Source: an uncultured Lachnoclostridium sp.
GTDB lineage: Bacteria > Bacillota > Clostridia > Lachnospirales > Lachnospiraceae
NCBI GenBank assembly: GCA_944376715.1
Contig: CALWDO010000002.1
Span: 1-64,000 of the forward strand
Direction of reading: 5' to 3'
DNA length: 64,000 nucleotides
Position numbers and translations under genes: made by a program. This document shows positions 1 to 7,743 of the stretch, in pieces. Below the pieces are notes generated by a model, which worked only from the letters and a program-made list of their open reading frames with translations, searched no databases and was not told where the DNA came from. Numbering within the stretch: position 1 is the first letter of the stretch; every line of letters begins with the position of its first letter.

Positions 1-221
1 GTATACAATGCCTCATAAGCAGAGGAAGAACCCGCCGCTGCAGCGATGGACAGTGAAGAGATCAACAGTATAAACGCCGCGCACAGACAGGCGGCAACCG
101 TCCCCAGCCGTTTCCAAATTCTCCGGCAATGCTTTCCGGCGCCCACGTATTTCAGGCTTTCCGCTATGTACCTGTCGTCAATGCCGGAAAGCACATGTTC
201 CACATATTCCTGTGTTTTCAA
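1..221 (-). CDS. Anti-sigma-factor-like membrane protein, 5' part only
   Basis: The first 73 codons of a gene that runs off the left edge. It starts at TTG (219-221), overlapping the stop of the upstream sigma factor, with AGGAGGAGGGG placed just before it, so the two are translationally coupled. The product begins LKTQEYVEHVLSGIDDRY, is basic around residues 33-39, and has one membrane segment near residues 43-63 (ACLCAAFILLISSLSIAAAA). A cytoplasmic N-terminus, a single transmembrane helix and tight coupling to a sigma factor are the layout of membrane-bound anti-sigma factors; the sensing domain lies outside the window. The function is inferred from context and topology. Confidence 0.6.
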   Translation of the reverse strand, partial: MKTQEYVEHVLSGIDDRYIAESLKYVGAGKHCRRIWKRLGTVAACLCAAFILLISSLSIAAAAGSSSAYEALY

Positions 222-772
222 AGTAACCCCTCCTCCTTCAGATATTTTTTCATCCTGTCCCTGACCCGGAACAGGCGGACATTCACATAATTGCGGGTTA
301 CTCCCAGACTCTCTGCGATCTCCGGGATCTCCCGGCAGAACCAATAACGCTGTATAAAAATCACCCGGTCTTTCCGTTTGAGCATGCCCAGGAACATATT
401 AACACAGGCAGAGAGTTCCCCCGCCATTACCTCGTCCTCCGCCGTATGTTCCGAGACCAGACATTCGCTTATTTCTTCCAGCACCATATCATACCGGGAA
501 TTCCGTTTCTGCGCGGCAAGCATATGATATTTTTTCAGCGCCAGATTCTTTGTGATCCCGCATATGTAAGCCGATAACGGAGAAGGCCTCTCCGGCGGGA
601 TACGCTGCCAGACCGCCAGATACGCGTCATTTACACACTCCTCCACGTTCCGGCTGTCCCGGAGGATTCTTCCCGCCAATGATCGGCATAAACCTCCGTA
701 TTTTTCAGACAGTTCAGCAATCGCGTATTCCGACCGATTCCAAAATAATTCTACGATCTTCCGGTCTTCCAT
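218..772 (-). CDS. RNA polymerase sigma factor, ECF-like (sigma-70 family)
   Basis: A 184-residue sigma-70-family protein with only regions 2 and 4. Region 2 lies at about residues 18-90 and region 4 at about 115-175, where a helix-turn-helix (REIPEIAESLGVTRNYVNVRLFR) would read the -35 box. The length fits extracytoplasmic-function sigma factors. The stop overlaps the TTG start of the downstream anti-sigma-like gene. Upstream on the minus strand (about 795-830) is TGTAATTTTG followed roughly 13 bp on by CGTAGTATATAG, which could be an autoregulated or sigma-A-like promoter, but this is weak. CCTGTC/GACAGG forms a small inverted repeat at about 838-852. The signal it responds to cannot be read from the sequence. 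Confidence 0.88.
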   Translation of the reverse strand: MEDRKIVELFWNRSEYAIAELSEKYGGLCRSLAGRILRDSRNVEECVNDAYLAVWQRIPPERPSPLSAYICGITKNLALKKYHMLAAQKRNSRYDMVLEEISECLVSEHTAEDEVMAGELSACVNMFLGMLKRKDRVIFIQRYWFCREIPEIAESLGVTRNYVNVRLFRVRDRMKKYLKEEGLL

Positions 773-873
773 TCATTCTGCCCCCCTCTCTAACTATATA
801 CTACGAATTTTGACAGCAAAATTACAGATGATTTCTTTCCTGTCTCTGACAGGCACGTTCACCTGCTTTCATA

Positions 874-902
874 TTGCTTTTTCATACAGAATGAGATATA
901 CT
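874..902 (+). promoter_or_regulatory. Sigma-A promoter for the membrane protein/methyltransferase pair
   Basis: TTGCTT (874-879), a 17-bp spacer, then TATACT (897-902). Transcription should start near 909, which places the in-frame ATG at 907 upstream of the transcript and argues for a start codon further downstream. Confidence 0.6.
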
Positions 903-914
903 GAATATGCATAA

Positions 915-930
915 GTTAGTTATTACTAAC
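915..930. promoter_or_regulatory. Palindromic operator candidate GTTAGT-TATT-ACTAAC
   Basis: A perfect 6-bp inverted repeat around TATT that sits on the expected transcription start of the promoter at 874-902. The form (TTAGT...ACTAA) resembles TetR-family operators. No TetR gene is adjacent in the window, so the repressor would have to act from elsewhere or has been lost. Confidence 0.45.
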
Positions 931-969
931 TCCATGTATGATCTGCTTAAAAGTGAACAGGGAATGTAT

Positions 970-1494
970 ATGAACTGGACGTGCACCATCCTGGACGGGC
1001 TCGCCATGGCGGCCTATTTTAACCTGTTCGCCGCGGCGGTGGCGCTGTATAAGCCCCGGCTGATGTTTCCCTGCTATCCGCCCGCCATCATCAAGGCGGC
1101 GGAAGAACCGCCGACAAAGGCCGAAAATCGTTTTTACCGGCTTTGGATCTGTTTTGGGGAGCTGCTGCCCCTCTTGCTTTATGGTGCGGTCAGCACTGCG
1201 GATGGCGGGACGACCGGGTTCTGGCATCTGGCCCTGACTGGGTACATCCAGTGGATGATCGTCAATTTCTGTGATCTGTTCTTTCTGGACTTCTGGCTGA
1301 TACAGAAAAAAGCAAAGCGCCGCTTTGTCATCCCTGGAACCGAAGGGCACCCTGGCTATGCATTCAAAACATGGATGAAGGACTGCGCTCTGCCGGAGCA
1401 CTTGCTGCAATGGACATTGATCCTCTGCCCTTTGATGGCGGCAATACAGGCAGGGCTGGGGTTGATCATGAATACGCTGCTGCAGGCAGGATAG
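970..1494 (+). CDS. Uncharacterised membrane protein upstream of a methyltransferase
   Basis: 174 residues from the chosen ATG at 970, preceded by ACAGGGA six bases upstream. The open frame extends back to an ATG at 907, but that lies before the predicted transcription start. Hydrophobic segments are visible near the N-terminus (LAMAAYFNLFAAAVALY), in the middle (LLPLLLYGAV, then the stretch leading to MIVNFCDLFFLDFWLI) and at the C-terminus (ILCPLMAAIQAGLGLIM), so it is probably a three- or four-pass membrane protein. No family was recognised. It is followed 45 bp later by a membrane-anchored SAM methyltransferase, probably in one operon under a TetR-like operator. Confidence 0.7.
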   Translation: MNWTCTILDGLAMAAYFNLFAAAVALYKPRLMFPCYPPAIIKAAEEPPTKAENRFYRLWICFGELLPLLLYGAVSTADGGTTGFWHLALTGYIQWMIVNFCDLFFLDFWLIQKKAKRRFVIPGTEGHPGYAFKTWMKDCALPEHLLQWTLILCPLMAAIQAGLGLIMNTLLQAG

Positions 1495-1539
1495 TCGTAA
1501 AGCAAGAAAGATTTAGCTAAGTAAGGAGATGATATTATC

Positions 1540-2355
1540 ATGCAAGACAGGAATTTCCGACAGGCGGTAATCCGCCTTGGGACGCATGGAGAGAATTACA
1601 GGAGTTGGATGTCAAACCCTGTTTTCTATGTGATAGGCGGTCTTTTGGCCTTGGCCGCGATGCTGGCCGTGTTGTCATTTACGGTGTTCCATATCACGGC
1701 GCTTGGCGTAGTGTTCGTGATTGCCGCAGTGCTCCTGCTGGCGCTGCTCCTGTGGTGCGCCTGGATACGGCGGCAATATGCTTTTGGGGGCGGCGGTATG
1801 ATGGAGCGGACCCACCTGGTTGTCCTTTCTCATCTGGATTTTGACGGGCAGGGGCAGCTGCTCGAAGTGGGCTGCGGCTCCGGGCCGTTATCCATCCGGA
1901 CGGCCTTGATGTGGCCGGAGGTAAAAGTAACGGGCATTGACTATTGGGGCGTAGACTTCGGCTACAACCAGGCTATGTGCGAGAAAAATGCCGCCAGCGA
2001 GGGCGTGGCCGCCCGGTGCCGGTTCCAGCAGGGGGACGCCAACAAGCTGGACTTCCCGGACGAGAGCTTCGACGCTGTGGTGAGCAACTATGTCTATCAT
2101 AATATCATGGGGTCAGACAAGAGGGCGTTGCTGTTAGAGACCCTGCGGGTGCTGAGAAAGGGCGGCGTGTTCGCCATCAACGACAATATGAAGCCCCGGA
2201 CGTACGGGGACATGGAGACCTTCGCCCAGGAACTGCGGGACATGGGATATGAGGACGTGCACATCATCGATACGGCCCGGGAGGCCTTCGGCTCCCACCG
2301 GCGGGCGGCTATGATGATGCTGGGCGACTCCCGGATGCTGGTGGGCCGGAAATAA
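1540..2355 (+). CDS. Membrane-anchored SAM-dependent methyltransferase
   Basis: 271 residues. Two transmembrane helices occupy about residues 28-72. A class I Rossmann methyltransferase domain follows from about residue 85, with motif I LLEVGCGSGPLS, an acidic motif II region (VTGIDYW), the motif IV region FDAVVSNYVYHN and the post-motif segment ETLRVLRKGGVFAINDN. It would transfer a methyl group from S-adenosylmethionine at the inner membrane face to an unknown acceptor. AAGGAG lies about 12 bases before the ATG. The 3' half is visibly more GC-rich in codon use than neighbouring genes, which hints at separate ancestry. It probably forms an operon with the membrane protein before it. Confidence 0.85.
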   Translation: MQDRNFRQAVIRLGTHGENYRSWMSNPVFYVIGGLLALAAMLAVLSFTVFHITALGVVFVIAAVLLLALLLWCAWIRRQYAFGGGGMMERTHLVVLSHLDFDGQGQLLEVGCGSGPLSIRTALMWPEVKVTGIDYWGVDFGYNQAMCEKNAASEGVAARCRFQQGDANKLDFPDESFDAVVSNYVYHNIMGSDKRALLLETLRVLRKGGVFAINDNMKPRTYGDMETFAQELRDMGYEDVHIIDTAREAFGSHRRAAMMMLGDSRMLVGRK

Positions 2356-2556
2356 AGAGACAGGAAGTTTTTCACGATACTTGCAAAATTTCGCCGGGTT
2401 TATCGCTGCTATAAAAATTCCAGCGCCAAAATCACGCTGGTTCTGCTCATGGGCGGCATTGGGCTGTCCGACCTGGTGACTGAATTTATCCAGGGATGTA
2501 TACAATTTCATTTCCCCCCTGGGATCGTCCCTTTCGTTTTTATCCCTTTCACTTGA
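2356..2556 (+). pseudogene. Open stretch in frame with the methyltransferase, possible gene remnant
   Basis: After the methyltransferase TAA the same frame stays open for 66 codons to a TGA at 2554-2556, reading a basic segment then a hydrophobic one (ITLVLLMGGIGLSDLVTEF). It has no proper start or ribosome site. It could be the remains of a longer membrane protein, or chance. No family was recognised. Confidence 0.2.
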
Positions 2557-2580
2557 CATAGGTCAGTATTTTTGTAATAC
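2553..2580 (+). promoter_or_regulatory. Sigma-A promoter for the 2682 membrane gene
   Basis: TTGACA (2553-2558), a 16-bp spacer and TAATAC (2575-2580), about 100 bp before the start codon. Confidence 0.5.
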
Positions 2581-2681
2581 TTCTTTATGCTCCTCTGCCA
2601 TTGGGAGGGCAAATCTTTTTCGGCTGTCATTGTACGCAGACCGGAGCATCCATATATTTTCATACTCAGGAGAATTTCAAA

Positions 2682-3206
2682 ATGAAAAAACAGTATCCGA
2701 TCCTTTTGGCTGTATGGCCTTATCTGTCCTTCCTTACCGTCCTGATCCCCGCCGGGCAGCATTCGCCTTTTCTCTGGATTGCCTGCATTCTTGCCACACC
2801 TGTCATATACATTATAAACATCATCTATGTCTGCCGTTTTCGCGGAGAAGGCGCCTTCTATCAGATGGCATTCTGGAATATGGTCGTTAAACTGTGCCAT
2901 ATCCCATTTTACCTGATTACTGCCCTGATCGGCGTGCTCCTTCTGCTTGTCATGGTCGTACCCGCCTTTATCTTTGCATCTCCGATACTGGTTCTGATGC
3001 TGACGGCTTCCAATTATCTCCTGATGGCAGTCACCTCCGCCTATGGAGTGAGCGCTCTGGTCCGCGCAAGATCCGCCGGAGTCGTCTCCGGAAAATGTAT
3101 GATCCTAAATATTATCCTGCATTTTTTCTTTGTGCTGGATGTGGCGAGTTCCATTTACGTTTTCTGCAGAATGAAGAAATATCGAAGAGCCGGGCAGGAT
3201 GCCTGA
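2682..3206 (+). CDS. Small multi-pass membrane protein, unknown function
   Basis: 174 residues starting MKKQYPILLAVWPYLSF. The ATG at 2682 has CAGGAGA ten bases upstream; the longer in-frame ATG at 2601 lacks a ribosome site. Four to five hydrophobic segments are visible (residues about 7-25, 30-48, 68-112 and 140-160), and the C-terminus is basic. No motif was recognised. It stands alone, convergent with the VOC-family gene at 3259, and has its own promoter. Confidence 0.7.
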   Translation: MKKQYPILLAVWPYLSFLTVLIPAGQHSPFLWIACILATPVIYIINIIYVCRFRGEGAFYQMAFWNMVVKLCHIPFYLITALIGVLLLLVMVVPAFIFASPILVLMLTASNYLLMAVTSAYGVSALVRARSAGVVSGKCMILNIILHFFFVLDVASSIYVFCRMKKYRRAGQDA

Positions 3207-3258
3207 TTCATAATTTTAACCAATATCTATTTTCTGTTTTATGACAAATTACGGGGAT

Positions 3259-3873
3259 TTAAGCTAATAATTTAAATTCCTTGCGGATATCGGCAAACAC
3301 TTCTGAAGCCGGACGAGTACGCTCCGCCTGAATATCCGCATATCCTTTCTCCAATTCTGCGTTTAGCTGCTCCGGCGCCATACGGCTGACATCCAAGGGG
3401 TGGTCTGCCTGTTTCTTGCGCATACATCCCTTCACAAATTTCAATGGCACCCCCATACGTTCTGCCGCCTGCTCAGGGGTCATGCCGCTATCCAGAAATT
3501 TCCTGCAGACGGATTTCATATTCTCGCCCACTTCAATCACATGCCGGTCCGGATCATAAAAGCGCAGGACCCGCTGTCCCCAACTGTGCTCTCGGACGGG
3601 ATGGACATAATCCAAATCCAATGATTCCAGTTTTTCTAAAAATTTATCGAAGTCATCTTCTTCAAAATAGAGTTCTGTATCTCTGGCGCCGAAAATAATT
3701 TCTTCTGTTCCGATAAATTCTTTCCAGGTATCCAATGTCTGCAGGCAGACTCCCCCTGTGAGCGTAACATTTGCTCCAAAATCCATGATCTTATGAAGTC
3801 CGAGCACGTTCTTATAGAACTCCACGCTTGCGTCCATGTCTTTGACAACCAGCAGAGGATTTTTAAATTTCAT
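3259..3873 (-). CDS. VOC/glyoxalase-fold protein with an antitoxin-like C-terminal tail
   Basis: 204 residues. Residues 1-120 form a vicinal-oxygen-chelate (glyoxalase/bleomycin-resistance) domain: beginning NPLLVVKDMDASVEFYKNVLG and ending FYDPDRHVIEVGE, where the conserved metal or substrate-binding glutamate of the family sits. Residues 120-153 (FLDSGMTPEQAAERMGVPLKFV) are a short helical extension common in clostridial VOC proteins. The last 45 residues (from about MAPEQLNAELEKGY to ASEVFADIRKEF) resemble the C-terminal half of RelB/DinJ-type antitoxins rather than a VOC protein. This suggests fusion after a deletion. The VOC substrate is unknown. Confidence 0.8.
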   Translation of the reverse strand: MKFKNPLLVVKDMDASVEFYKNVLGLHKIMDFGANVTLTGGVCLQTLDTWKEFIGTEEIIFGARDTELYFEEDDFDKFLEKLESLDLDYVHPVREHSWGQRVLRFYDPDRHVIEVGENMKSVCRKFLDSGMTPEQAAERMGVPLKFVKGCMRKKQADHPLDVSRMAPEQLNAELEKGYADIQAERTRPASEVFADIRKEFKLLA

Positions 3874-3893
3874 ATATCCCTTCCCTTTCGAAT

Positions 3894-4643
3894 CTATTTT
3901 TTTAATATTCGCTTTAATGCGGCTGCATCCAGAAGATTGACCGTCTCGAATCTGCCCTTATAAAACACCGCCCAGTTGTTGAATACACAGGGCAGTTCTT
4001 TTGCCTTTTGAAGTGTATCCACCAGGAAAAACGACACGGGAACATGGTTTGATGCACAATACTGTTTCACGGACTCGATGCTTTGATAAGTATACGGACA
4101 TTGCTGATCGTAGTAGATGGTCAGTTCCTCCTGTTCTATTTTCATCTTTTTGGCATTCGGAGAAAAAGCAGGAACGGTCCCGTCAAAGGACCGCGCCAGC
4201 AGTTCATACCCCTTTTCCATCCGGTCAACGGTCTCACAACCGAATTTTTTTGCAAACGACTGATCCGACAGCCAGGCTTTCTGTTTTGTTGACCCCAGCA
4301 TACACACTCCGGATCTGCCCATCTTCCCGGCGTCGTTCAGGCAGTATTCCATTAATGCCTTTCCATAGCCTTTTCCTTTATAATCTCCCAGCACCCACAG
4401 GCAGTAAATATAGATATAATTATCACCCACGATGGGAACCCAGGCCGCTTCCAGCGGCGCATACTCCACAAAGGCAGTGGCTTTTGCGTCCAGCTTCCGG
4501 AAGACGTGTCCTTCTTTCAGACGCTCCGCAAGCCATCTGCGTTTTGCCTCCACTCCCGGATGCGCCTTCCTGCTGCGAATAATGCAGCATAAATGTTCTT
4601 CCGCCAGATTTTCCGCTGTCAAATTAATAAAATCCGCGCACAT
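3894..4643 (-). CDS. GNAT acetyltransferase with YoaP-type C-terminal domain
   Basis: 249 residues. The first ~150 residues are a GNAT N-acetyltransferase domain; the acetyl-CoA-binding loop is seen as the segment VLGDYKGKGYGKALMEYCL. The C-terminal ~85 residues (from LTIYYDQQCPYTYQS) look thioredoxin-like, with a CPY motif, and match the extra domain of the B. subtilis YoaP family. The acceptor substrate is unknown. The gene follows the GyrI-like gene with a 3-bp gap, so the two are in one operon with the WYL regulator upstream. Confidence 0.83.
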   Translation of the reverse strand: MCADFINLTAENLAEEHLCCIIRSRKAHPGVEAKRRWLAERLKEGHVFRKLDAKATAFVEYAPLEAAWVPIVGDNYIYIYCLWVLGDYKGKGYGKALMEYCLNDAGKMGRSGVCMLGSTKQKAWLSDQSFAKKFGCETVDRMEKGYELLARSFDGTVPAFSPNAKKMKIEQEELTIYYDQQCPYTYQSIESVKQYCASNHVPVSFFLVDTLQKAKELPCVFNNWAVFYKGRFETVNLLDAAALKRILKK

Positions 4644-4646
4644 GAC

Positions 4647-5291
4647 TCAATCTCTCCCCTCTGCCGTTTTCACCGGATGCCGGATCACCGTTTTCCATTT
4701 TTCCGGAGCCACTCTCCTTACGTCGCTTAAATAAATCTCATGATGGAGCCGCTCCTTAGTGATATCCAGTTCATATCCCTGCTCTTTCAGAAAGTCGTGC
4801 ATCCTGCTGATCGTCTCTGGTTCCTGGTCGTAGGGGCCGATATGCATGCACTGGACGCACAAACCCTCGTTATAGGTCAGAAACTCCACTTTTGAAAAGT
4901 CCTCTCCCTTTTTCCGCGCCGCCTCTTCCACCGCCCATGCAAAGTCTTTCTCCGTCACAAAATCCGGCAGACGGATCACTGAGATAAAACGGAATCCTTC
5001 TTTCTGAGAGTAATCAATCTCTTCTCCATGCTCCTGCCACCAGAAACCTTCCAGGGGTGGAACCACATAGTCAAAATATCCTTCGATCTGACGACTTCCC
5101 TTTTTACTCATCTTGATTGTAAACGCGACGGCGTACAGCAGTCCTATAGATGCTTTATACTCGCTGCCCTCTTCGTTCGGGTCCCCCTTCCCCCGCACTG
5201 CGATGTAATTTACAGGCGGTATGTCCACGATACCCGGCTTGCTTTTCGGCATATAGAATTCTTTATATTCCTTCTTATAGTCAAACGCCAT
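4647..5291 (-). CDS. GyrI-like small-molecule-binding domain protein
   Basis: 214 residues from the ATG at 5291 (MAFDYKKEYKEFYMPK), preceded by GAAGGGAGA. The open frame runs further upstream, but that part overlaps the end of the regulator and has no ribosome site. Features such as VDIPPVNYIAVRGKGDPNE and the C-terminal MHIGPYDQEPETISRMHDFLKEQGY are typical of GyrI-like or SOUL-type ligand-binding proteins, which often act as effector-binding or xenobiotic-hydrolysing domains. The start lies 17 bp after the WYL regulator stop, so it is probably co-transcribed with the regulator and YoaP-like gene. Confidence 0.82.
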   Translation of the reverse strand: MAFDYKKEYKEFYMPKSKPGIVDIPPVNYIAVRGKGDPNEEGSEYKASIGLLYAVAFTIKMSKKGSRQIEGYFDYVVPPLEGFWWQEHGEEIDYSQKEGFRFISVIRLPDFVTEKDFAWAVEEAARKKGEDFSKVEFLTYNEGLCVQCMHIGPYDQEPETISRMHDFLKEQGYELDITKERLHHEIYLSDVRRVAPEKWKTVIRHPVKTAEGRD

Positions 5292-5308
5292 CTTCCATTC
5301 TCCCTTCT

Positions 5309-6220
5309 TCAGTTCCGACTGTATCTGCTTTCTATCTTCCTCAGAACTTCTCCAAGTTCCTTCCGGATCTCCTTTGGCTCCAACAGTTCTGCTCTGTCGC
5401 CGAACGTCAACAGCCATGCGGTCAGATTTTCTTTATTTGTATAATCTGCCTGGAACAGAAGCCGGCCGTCATCCAGTTCCCGAAAACTCCCGATTCCAAA
5501 TTCCTCGATCAGTTTCCATTTACATTCCGGCTCAAACAGGATTTTCACCATAATGCCGCCCGGAAAAATAGTCTCATTGCTCAGATCCGGAAGCGGTACC
5601 TGTCTCTTCACAAATTCCCGGTCCGTCACCTTTATCTCTTCCATTCGATTTAGCTTAAACAGCCTGAAATCTTCCCGTATTTTGCACCATCCCCACACAT
5701 ACCAGCTGGACCATCGGAAGATCAGGTAATACGGTTCTATGAGACGTTTCGTCTCCCCTCTCGGCGAATAATACGCGAATTCCAGTTCTCTTGTCCGCTC
5801 TATCGCCATCCGGATCTGTTCAATCTTCGGTGCCAGAGATTCTTTGTACCAGGAGGACAGGTCAATCAGCACCGATGGATCTCCCGTCATGAAATCCGAA
5901 GATCCTGCAGACAGTTTTTCCATCAATTTTCCGTACCGGTTTGTCCCGCTGACACTGTCCAGACTCCGGAGCCCCGCCAGTATATCCTGCATCTCTGAGC
6001 CGTTCAGCAAGGTCCGGTCAAACTTGTAGTTTTCCATGATCGAGATCCCGCCGTTTATACCCTGCTTTGTGACAATGGGAATCCCTGCCTTGCACAGATC
6101 TTCTATATCTCTGTTAATCGTCCGTCTGGATACTTCAAACTGCCTTGCCAGATAATGCGCGGTGACGATATCCCTCTGCAGCAGAACCGCCAGGATACCG
6201 ATCTGTCTGTCTATCTTCAT
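5309..6220 (-). CDS. HTH-WYL domain transcriptional regulator
   Basis: 303 residues from the ATG at 6220, which follows AGGAGCAGGC; an in-frame ATG 45 bp upstream lacks a ribosome site. Residues 1-60 form a DeoR/HTH_11-type winged helix (TAHYLARQFEVSRRTINRD, then GIPIVTKQGINGG). Residues ~125-210 are a WYL domain (LEFAYYSPRGE, RLIEPYYLIFRWSSWYVWGW), followed by a WCX-type C-terminal part. Such proteins sense ligands or nucleic acid and control nearby genes. It heads a three-gene operon with the GyrI-like and YoaP-like genes. A near-palindrome lies 35 bp upstream of its start. Confidence 0.88.
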   Translation of the reverse strand: MKIDRQIGILAVLLQRDIVTAHYLARQFEVSRRTINRDIEDLCKAGIPIVTKQGINGGISIMENYKFDRTLLNGSEMQDILAGLRSLDSVSGTNRYGKLMEKLSAGSSDFMTGDPSVLIDLSSWYKESLAPKIEQIRMAIERTRELEFAYYSPRGETKRLIEPYYLIFRWSSWYVWGWCKIREDFRLFKLNRMEEIKVTDREFVKRQVPLPDLSNETIFPGGIMVKILFEPECKWKLIEEFGIGSFRELDDGRLLFQADYTNKENLTAWLLTFGDRAELLEPKEIRKELGEVLRKIESRYSRN

Positions 6221-6254
6221 GCCTGCTCCTTTTACATCTCTATCATACACACTT

Positions 6255-6280
6255 AAACACGACAACTATATGTCATGTTT
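6255..6280. promoter_or_regulatory. Near-perfect inverted repeat, operator candidate for the WYL regulator
   Basis: AAACACGACA, a 6-bp spacer (ACTATA), then TGTCATGTTT. The two 10-bp arms are complementary except at one position. It lies between the divergent WYL and TIR genes, so it is a plausible autoregulatory site. Confidence 0.45.
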
Positions 6281-6337
6281 CATCATATCAAATTGAAAAA
6301 ATATGATCAATCATCCGCAATACTTTCTTTCGTTTTC

Positions 6338-6366
6338 TGTCAAAAAATGGAAAAGCATGTTATAAT
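6338..6366 (+). promoter_or_regulatory. Promoter of the TIR-domain gene
   Basis: TGTCAA (6338-6343), a 17-bp spacer and a perfect TATAAT (6361-6366). The predicted leader is about 90 nt long. The -35 is weak. Confidence 0.5.
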
Positions 6367-6462
6367 GTTCGCGCAGGCACTAAGCAGTGCGGAAGCAGCC
6401 ATAGGGCCGGAAAACGGAATCAAAAAAGGGTGCCTCTCGGCATCGTTGTGGGGGGATAATTT

Positions 6463-7722
6463 ATGAGAGATCAGATCTTTATCAGTTACAGCCATGCGGA
6501 CAGTGATTATCAGCTTCGTCTCAGGACGCATCTGTCTATTTTTGAACGTTCCGGAAGTGTAAAATACTGGTCGGATACGCAGCTTCGTACCGGAGACCAA
6601 TGGAGAAATGAGATCGAAAACAATCTGGAAAAAACCGCCGTGGCCATCCTTCTGGTATCCGCAGATTTTCTGGACTCTGATTTCATCCGATCCAACGAGC
6701 TTCCTCCTCTGCTGGATGCATGGGAGAAAGAAGGCGTATATATTCTTCCTGTCATCGTAAAACCCTGCAGTTTTTCTCATGTAACGGAGCTGTCACGTTT
6801 TCAGGCAGTCAACGATCCGGAGTATACCGTTGCGGAGATGAACGATGCAGAACGGGAACGAACCTGGAAAAATCTTGCTGAAATCGCATACAGAAGACTT
6901 CTGGAATATCAGGAAAAACATCCGGAACCTCCCGTTTCAGATTTTGAGCAGGGACGTCCCTCTTCTTCCTCTTTCATAGATCTTTCCGACCTGATTGATA
7001 TTCATATTGAAGTTGAAGAAGAATCTCAGGAACCTGAGAAAAGACATGAACCTGATGCTGAAGCTTATGGGCAGGAAGATGACCTTCTCTTTTATTATAT
7101 TCACGATCTGCTGGAAGATCCTTCCCGTCTCCAGTCCTATTACGTGTATACCTATGAACATATCGATATTTTAAGTTTTCTTCCTTCTGCCATAGATTTT
7201 CTGAGCGCATATGGCGGGTGCCCCGCATTGATCCATCAGGTTGAAGAGCTGTTTCGTCAGAATGGCTGGGAAGGCGACGGCGAGATCCGCCTCATGTGGT
7301 TTCCGCCTTTTCTCAGAATCGGCGTAGAGGATACCTGGGGTACGCTTGCCTGGTTTGTAAAGCAAAGCAACAACGGAACGTCATTTATCGCTTCGCCTGC
7401 GGCGATCCCTTATCTGACGCTTCCCAATCCGCAGATCCTGACGCCGGACGCAGACGGTTACTATACCGCGCAGATCGCGGAAGTACGAAGAAAAATCAAT
7501 CCCCAATACCGCTGTTTCAAACTGCGGGGACTGCTGGATCAGGTTTCCGGGTACAAAGAAGATGAAACGCACTGGCTTCTTTATCATGCGGGAGATTTCC
7601 AGGATCCGTCTGTCAACGACTGGGTACGTTTCAAAGTAAAAACGGTCTGCGGACTTCGGGATTTTCCTGACATACAAAATACCAGAAATATTTATCTGTA
7701 TTCTCTGGAGATTCTGCCCTGA
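6463..7722 (+). CDS. TIR-domain protein with an uncharacterised C-terminal region
   Basis: 419 residues, cytoplasmic with no signal or membrane segment. Residues 3-140 are a bacterial TIR domain: QIFISYSHADSDY (box 1), then YWSDTQLRTGDQW, AILLVSADFLDSDFI and YILPVIVKPC. Glu79 in SNELPPLL occupies the position of the catalytic glutamate of NAD-cleaving TIR enzymes. An acidic, low-complexity linker (about 180-205) leads to a ~215-residue C-terminal region of no recognised family. Bacterial TIR proteins cleave NAD or make NAD-derived signals, often in anti-phage defence. No partner such as ThsA, an SIR2 protein or an Argonaute lies next to it. GGGGGG sits about 12 bases before the ATG. Confidence 0.85.
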   Translation: MRDQIFISYSHADSDYQLRLRTHLSIFERSGSVKYWSDTQLRTGDQWRNEIENNLEKTAVAILLVSADFLDSDFIRSNELPPLLDAWEKEGVYILPVIVKPCSFSHVTELSRFQAVNDPEYTVAEMNDAERERTWKNLAEIAYRRLLEYQEKHPEPPVSDFEQGRPSSSSFIDLSDLIDIHIEVEEESQEPEKRHEPDAEAYGQEDDLLFYYIHDLLEDPSRLQSYYVYTYEHIDILSFLPSAIDFLSAYGGCPALIHQVEELFRQNGWEGDGEIRLMWFPPFLRIGVEDTWGTLAWFVKQSNNGTSFIASPAAIPYLTLPNPQILTPDADGYYTAQIAEVRRKINPQYRCFKLRGLLDQVSGYKEDETHWLLYHAGDFQDPSVNDWVRFKVKTVCGLRDFPDIQNTRNIYLYSLEILP

Positions 7723-7743
7723 TGAAAGATCAGGGCAGAGGAA

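Noticed and set aside
907-969. Upstream ATG at 907 as start of the membrane protein
   Set aside because: The promoter predicts transcription from about 909, so the codon would not be in the mRNA, and an operator palindrome lies inside this part.
916-1410. 164-codon minus-strand frame opposite the membrane protein gene
   Set aside because: It is the shadow of the plus-strand gene: no ribosome site, unnatural composition, and the plus frame has a promoter and a neighbour in the same operon.
6275-6466. 63-codon plus-strand frame before the TIR gene
   Set aside because: It contains the TIR promoter and leader, has no ribosome site and its composition is not protein-like.
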